DNA of 7,118 nucleotides, from NCBI GenBank assembly GCA_900321895.1, contig ONYB01000167.1, forward strand, positions 1-7,118. Direction: 5' to 3'. Numbering within the stretch: position 1 is the first letter of the stretch; the number at the start of each line of letters is the position of its first letter. Of the stretch, positions 5,163 through 7,118 are shown one piece after another. Source of the DNA: an uncultured Brachyspira sp. GTDB taxonomy: Bacteria > Cyanobacteriota > Vampirovibrionia > Gastranaerophilales > Gastranaerophilaceae. The position numbers and the translations under genes were made by a program. The notes beneath the pieces were generated by a model that had not been told where the DNA came from, searched no databases, and saw only the letters and a list, made by a program, of their open reading frames with translations.

Positions 5163-5321
5163 TTTAACCTCCTTTCGTTTAGTTGAAATGCTTTGTTAAA
5201 ATCTTCTGCCTGTATTCCGTTTTTTTAATGTGCGGTGGTGTTTCTTACCTTATTCTACTAAACCCATATTAAAATAAATCCTTCATTAAGCGGAGATATT
5301 ATTAAATTAAATTCTACAAAC

Positions 5322-5354
5322 AAAAAACCGGCTTTCAATTAGAAAGTCGGTTTT
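5322..5354 (-). terminator. Terminator of lysS
   Basis: On the minus strand ACCGACTTTC pairs with GAAAGCCGGT (one A-C mismatch) around a 5-nt TAATT loop, flanked by A- and T-runs. It ends in TTTTTTGTTTG, 20 bp past the lysS stop. The plus-strand reading has a G-U pair and TTTT, so it may work in both directions. That would also shield lysS from plus-strand readthrough out of the RNA units. Confidence 0.75.
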
Positions 5355-5374
5355 AATGTTTATTGTTGGTAATA

Positions 5375-6874
5375 TTAACTTCTTTTTTTCAATGTCGGGA
5401 ACGCAATAACATCTCTGATAGACGGAGAATCGGTCAAAAGCATTACCAAGCGGTCAATACCCATTCCCATACCGCCTGTTGGAGGCATACCATATTCTAA
5501 CGCACAGATGAAGTCCTCATCAATATCCATTGCTTCTTCATCACCTGCGGCTTTTGCTCTCGCTTGAGCCTCAAATCTCATTCTCTGATCAATCGGATCT
5601 GTCAATTCTGAGAAGGCGTTTGCAATTTCCCAACCGTTTACACGTGTTTCAAAACGTTCTGTCAATCTTTCGTTGTCTCTGTGAACCTTAGCAAGCGGTG
5701 AAATTTCACGAGGATAATCAATAATGTGGCAAGGTTGGATTAGGCTCGGTTCGATTTTTTCTTCAAATACAGCCTCAACCACCTGACCCCAGTTCATTGT
5801 GTCTTCAACGTGAACATTCAAGTTTCTTGCAGCCTCGATTGCTTGTTCTGCACCGTAGATTTCCATAAAATCAACACCCGTAGCTTCTTTTATAGAGCCA
5901 AGCATTGTTTTTCTGTCCCAAGGCGGTGTCAAATCGATTTCGTTTTCGCCGTATTTGATTTTCATTGTGCCGAGAACTTCTTGAGCAACCCACGCAACCA
6001 TGTTTTCTGTCAAAGTCATCATGTCGTTGTAGTCAGCATAAGCCTGATAAAGCTCAATCATTGTAAATTCAGGGTTGTGACGAGTGTCAATACCTTCGTT
6101 TCTAAAACATTTTCCGATTTCAAAAACTCTTTCTGAAACACCACCGACAATCAATCTCTTCAAATACAATTCCAACGCAATTCTCAAAGTCAAATCCATT
6201 TCCAAAGCGTTGTGGTGGGTTGTAAACGGTCTTGCGTTTGCCCCTGATGCCATTGTTTGCAATATAGGTGTTTCAACCTCCAAGAATCCTTCTTTTGCGA
6301 GATATTCCCTAATTTTTTGGATTATTAAACTTCTTGCTTGGAAGGTTTTTCTAACGTCTTCGTTCACAATCATATCGACGTAACGTTGACGGTAACGAGT
6401 TTCAACATCGGTCAAGCCGTGGTGTTTTTCAGGGAGCGGAAGAAGTGATTTAGAGAGGAGCTCAAGGCTTGTAGACTTGATAGAGAGCTCGCCTCTCGGA
6501 GTTCTTCTGATAGTACCTGTAAACCCTACGATATCGCCGATATCGACAAGCTTTAAAACTTTAATCAAATTTTCCGGCAAATTTTCTTTATGAGAGAAAA
6601 TTTGAATTTTGCCGGATGCGTCCATCAAATCGATGAACATACCTGTGTTTCTGATAGCCATAACACGTCCTGCGACAGAATAAACATCGTCAGTTTCTTC
6701 ACCGGCAGGCAGGTCTTTATATTTATCTTGCAACTCAGCAGCTTCCGCAGTTTTCACAAACTTGTACGGATATGGATTAACCCCTTTGTCAGCGAGGTCT
6801 GCGAGTTTTTGAATTCTGGTTTGTCTTATTTGGTCTTTAGCCGAATTCGGCTCGTGAACTGTTTGTTGTGACAT
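5375..6874 (-). CDS. lysS: Lysine--tRNA ligase, class II
   Basis: Charges tRNA-Lys with lysine in the cytoplasm (EC 6.1.1.6). At 499 residues it is full length for bacterial class II LysRS. The N-terminal anticodon-binding OB-fold spans ~65-140 (VAGRVMAIRNTGMFIDLMD...GKIQIF). The catalytic core has a motif 1 region at FLEVETPILQ (197-206), motif 2 at FRNEGIDTRHNPEFTMIE (257-274), and motif 3 at PPTGGMGMGIDRLVMLL (464-480). The C-terminal signature is SIRDVIAFPTLK. ATG 6874 is preceded by GAGGAAG 8-10 nt upstream. The gene is monocistronic here: its own terminator follows, and about 240 bp of non-coding DNA lies upstream. Nothing about it is unusual; it is a useful phylogenetic marker for naming the organism. 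Confidence 0.98.
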   Translation of the reverse strand: MSQQTVHEPNSAKDQIRQTRIQKLADLADKGVNPYPYKFVKTAEAAELQDKYKDLPAGEETDDVYSVAGRVMAIRNTGMFIDLMDASGKIQIFSHKENLPENLIKVLKLVDIGDIVGFTGTIRRTPRGELSIKSTSLELLSKSLLPLPEKHHGLTDVETRYRQRYVDMIVNEDVRKTFQARSLIIQKIREYLAKEGFLEVETPILQTMASGANARPFTTHHNALEMDLTLRIALELYLKRLIVGGVSERVFEIGKCFRNEGIDTRHNPEFTMIELYQAYADYNDMMTLTENMVAWVAQEVLGTMKIKYGENEIDLTPPWDRKTMLGSIKEATGVDFMEIYGAEQAIEAARNLNVHVEDTMNWGQVVEAVFEEKIEPSLIQPCHIIDYPREISPLAKVHRDNERLTERFETRVNGWEIANAFSELTDPIDQRMRFEAQARAKAAGDEEAMDIDEDFICALEYGMPPTGGMGMGIDRLVMLLTDSPSIRDVIAFPTLKKRS

Positions 6875-6912
6875 TTTTATACTTCCTCATTTTTAGTGTG
6901 ACTCTTAATTAA

Positions 6913-6940
6913 ATAATAACACAAACAAAAGTTTAGTGAA
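6913..6940 (-). promoter_or_regulatory. Probable lysS promoter
   Basis: On the minus strand, -35 TTCACT (6935-6940), a 16-bp spacer and -10 TATTAT (6913-6918) match the sigma70 consensus at four and five of six bases. The predicted leader is about 30 nt and contains the GAGGAAG ribosome site. Confidence 0.45.
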
Positions 6941-6960
6941 AGGTGAAAAGTGAAAGTGAG
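6935..6960. repeat. Short GTGA(AA) direct repeats
   Basis: GTGAAA-type units recur four times (GTGAAAG, GTGAAAA, GTGAAAG, GTGAG), overlapping the -35 of the lysS promoter. Function unknown; possibly simple low-complexity sequence. Confidence 0.5.
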
Positions 6961-7040
6961 TGGTTGGACAGAATATTAACTTTTAATAAAATCATACAAA
7001 TTCAGGATTGAGAAATTTTGAAAAATAATACATAATAAGA

Positions 7041-7080
7041 AAGTAAATAAGTGACGAAGTAAATAAGTAAATAAGTTCAA
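7041..7080. repeat. 8-bp periodic repeat AAGTNNNN, five units
   Basis: Consecutive octamers read AAGTAAAT, AAGTGACG, AAGTAAAT, AAGTAAAT, AAGTTCAA. Just beyond, GGCAC-TTT-GTGCC (7085-7097) forms a small hairpin. The rest of 6960-7118 is AT-rich, with no ORF or RNA gene I can support. Confidence 0.6.
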
Positions 7081-7118
7081 AACAGGCACTTTGTGCCAAA
7101 GCTATTAATGAGCGAAGC

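Larger units (their letters stand above)
5047..5226 (+). ncRNA. Candidate structured small RNA, copy 2
   Basis: A paralogue of the RNA at 4784-4962. The closing stem is GAATACAAGCA (5047-5057) with TGCCTGTATTC (5207-5217), with one mismatch (A5054 against C5210). Seven Ts follow (5220-5226). GGGTG (5059-5063) pairs with CACCC (5071-5075), and GCAA/TTGC extend it past a bulge. The central hairpin spans 5107-5142, with two G-U pairs when read as plus-strand RNA (T5118-G5131 and T5108-G5141). The CCTCCT-loop hairpin (arms 5149-5159 and 5179-5189) is unchanged except for one loop base. The 3' side from 5149 to 5219 is nearly identical to copy 1, so the loop hairpin and 3' end are the most constrained parts. 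Function unknown. Confidence 0.6.
5007..5233 (+). repeat. Tandem RNA unit, copy 2 (227 bp)
   Basis: The second direct repeat of the unit at 4744-4970, of identical total length, with a one-base deletion in the first internal hairpin balanced by an extra base at the T-run. The 36-bp gap between the copies (4971-5006) and the flanking DNA show no similarity. Confidence 0.9.

Noticed and set aside
4784..5217. MITE or insertion sequence with terminal inverted repeats GAATACAGGCA
   Set aside because: The homology extends beyond the inverted repeats to include a promoter and a T-run, there is no target-site duplication, and internal covariation points to RNA structure rather than a transposable element.
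5810..6871. Plus-strand open frames opposite lysS
   Set aside because: They lie wholly opposite a highly conserved, full-length lysyl-tRNA synthetase and resemble no protein.

Overview
The window is AT-rich bacterial DNA with housekeeping and vitamin genes, and most genes lie on the minus strand. The taxon cannot be fixed from sequence alone. The combination of Rex, a BioC/BioG-type biotin operon, class II LysRS, SurE and a small secreted protein in low-GC DNA would fit an anaerobic or fermentative host-associated bacterium. A Gastranaerophilales (Melainabacteria)-like organism is my weak guess from general resemblance, not from a search.

Layout: 1-621 (-) is the N-terminal 207 codons of SurE, cut by the window edge, with a good promoter at 656-685. 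The divergent spacer 622-911 holds a candidate ~120-nt small RNA on the plus strand, ending in a strong UUCG-tetraloop terminator at 868-895. rex (912-1526, +) follows, apparently without a Shine-Dalgarno (SD) site, then a secreted protein of unknown function (1545-2147, +). Convergent to these is a tightly overlapping minus-strand operon bioF-bioG-bioC (4681 down to 2155). It covers the making and first use of the pimelate moiety of biotin: BioC methylates the malonyl starter, BioG removes the methyl ester from pimeloyl-ACP, and BioF condenses pimeloyl with alanine. bioF carries an in-frame GC-rich palindromic repeat (3721-3756) that adds about 12 residues.

The spacer between bioF and lysS (4682-5374) is the most interesting part. 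It contains two tandem 227-bp units (4744-4970 and 5007-5233). Each has a conserved plus-strand sigma70-like promoter (TTGAAA-N16-TAAAAT), a long-range stem joining the two ends, a central palindromic hairpin whose sequence differs between copies but whose pairing is kept by compensatory changes, a second hairpin with CCTCCT in its loop, and a T-run at the 3' end. On the opposite strand each copy also has a perfect AGGAGG and ATG opening a 23-codon hydrophobic ORF. I read these as two paralogous structured small RNAs. They may be antisense to tiny membrane peptides (a type I toxin-antitoxin-like arrangement) or may be sRNAs that target ribosome binding sites. lysS (5375-6874, -) follows with its own terminator and promoter. 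The right end (6960-7118) is non-coding and has a short 8-bp periodic repeat.
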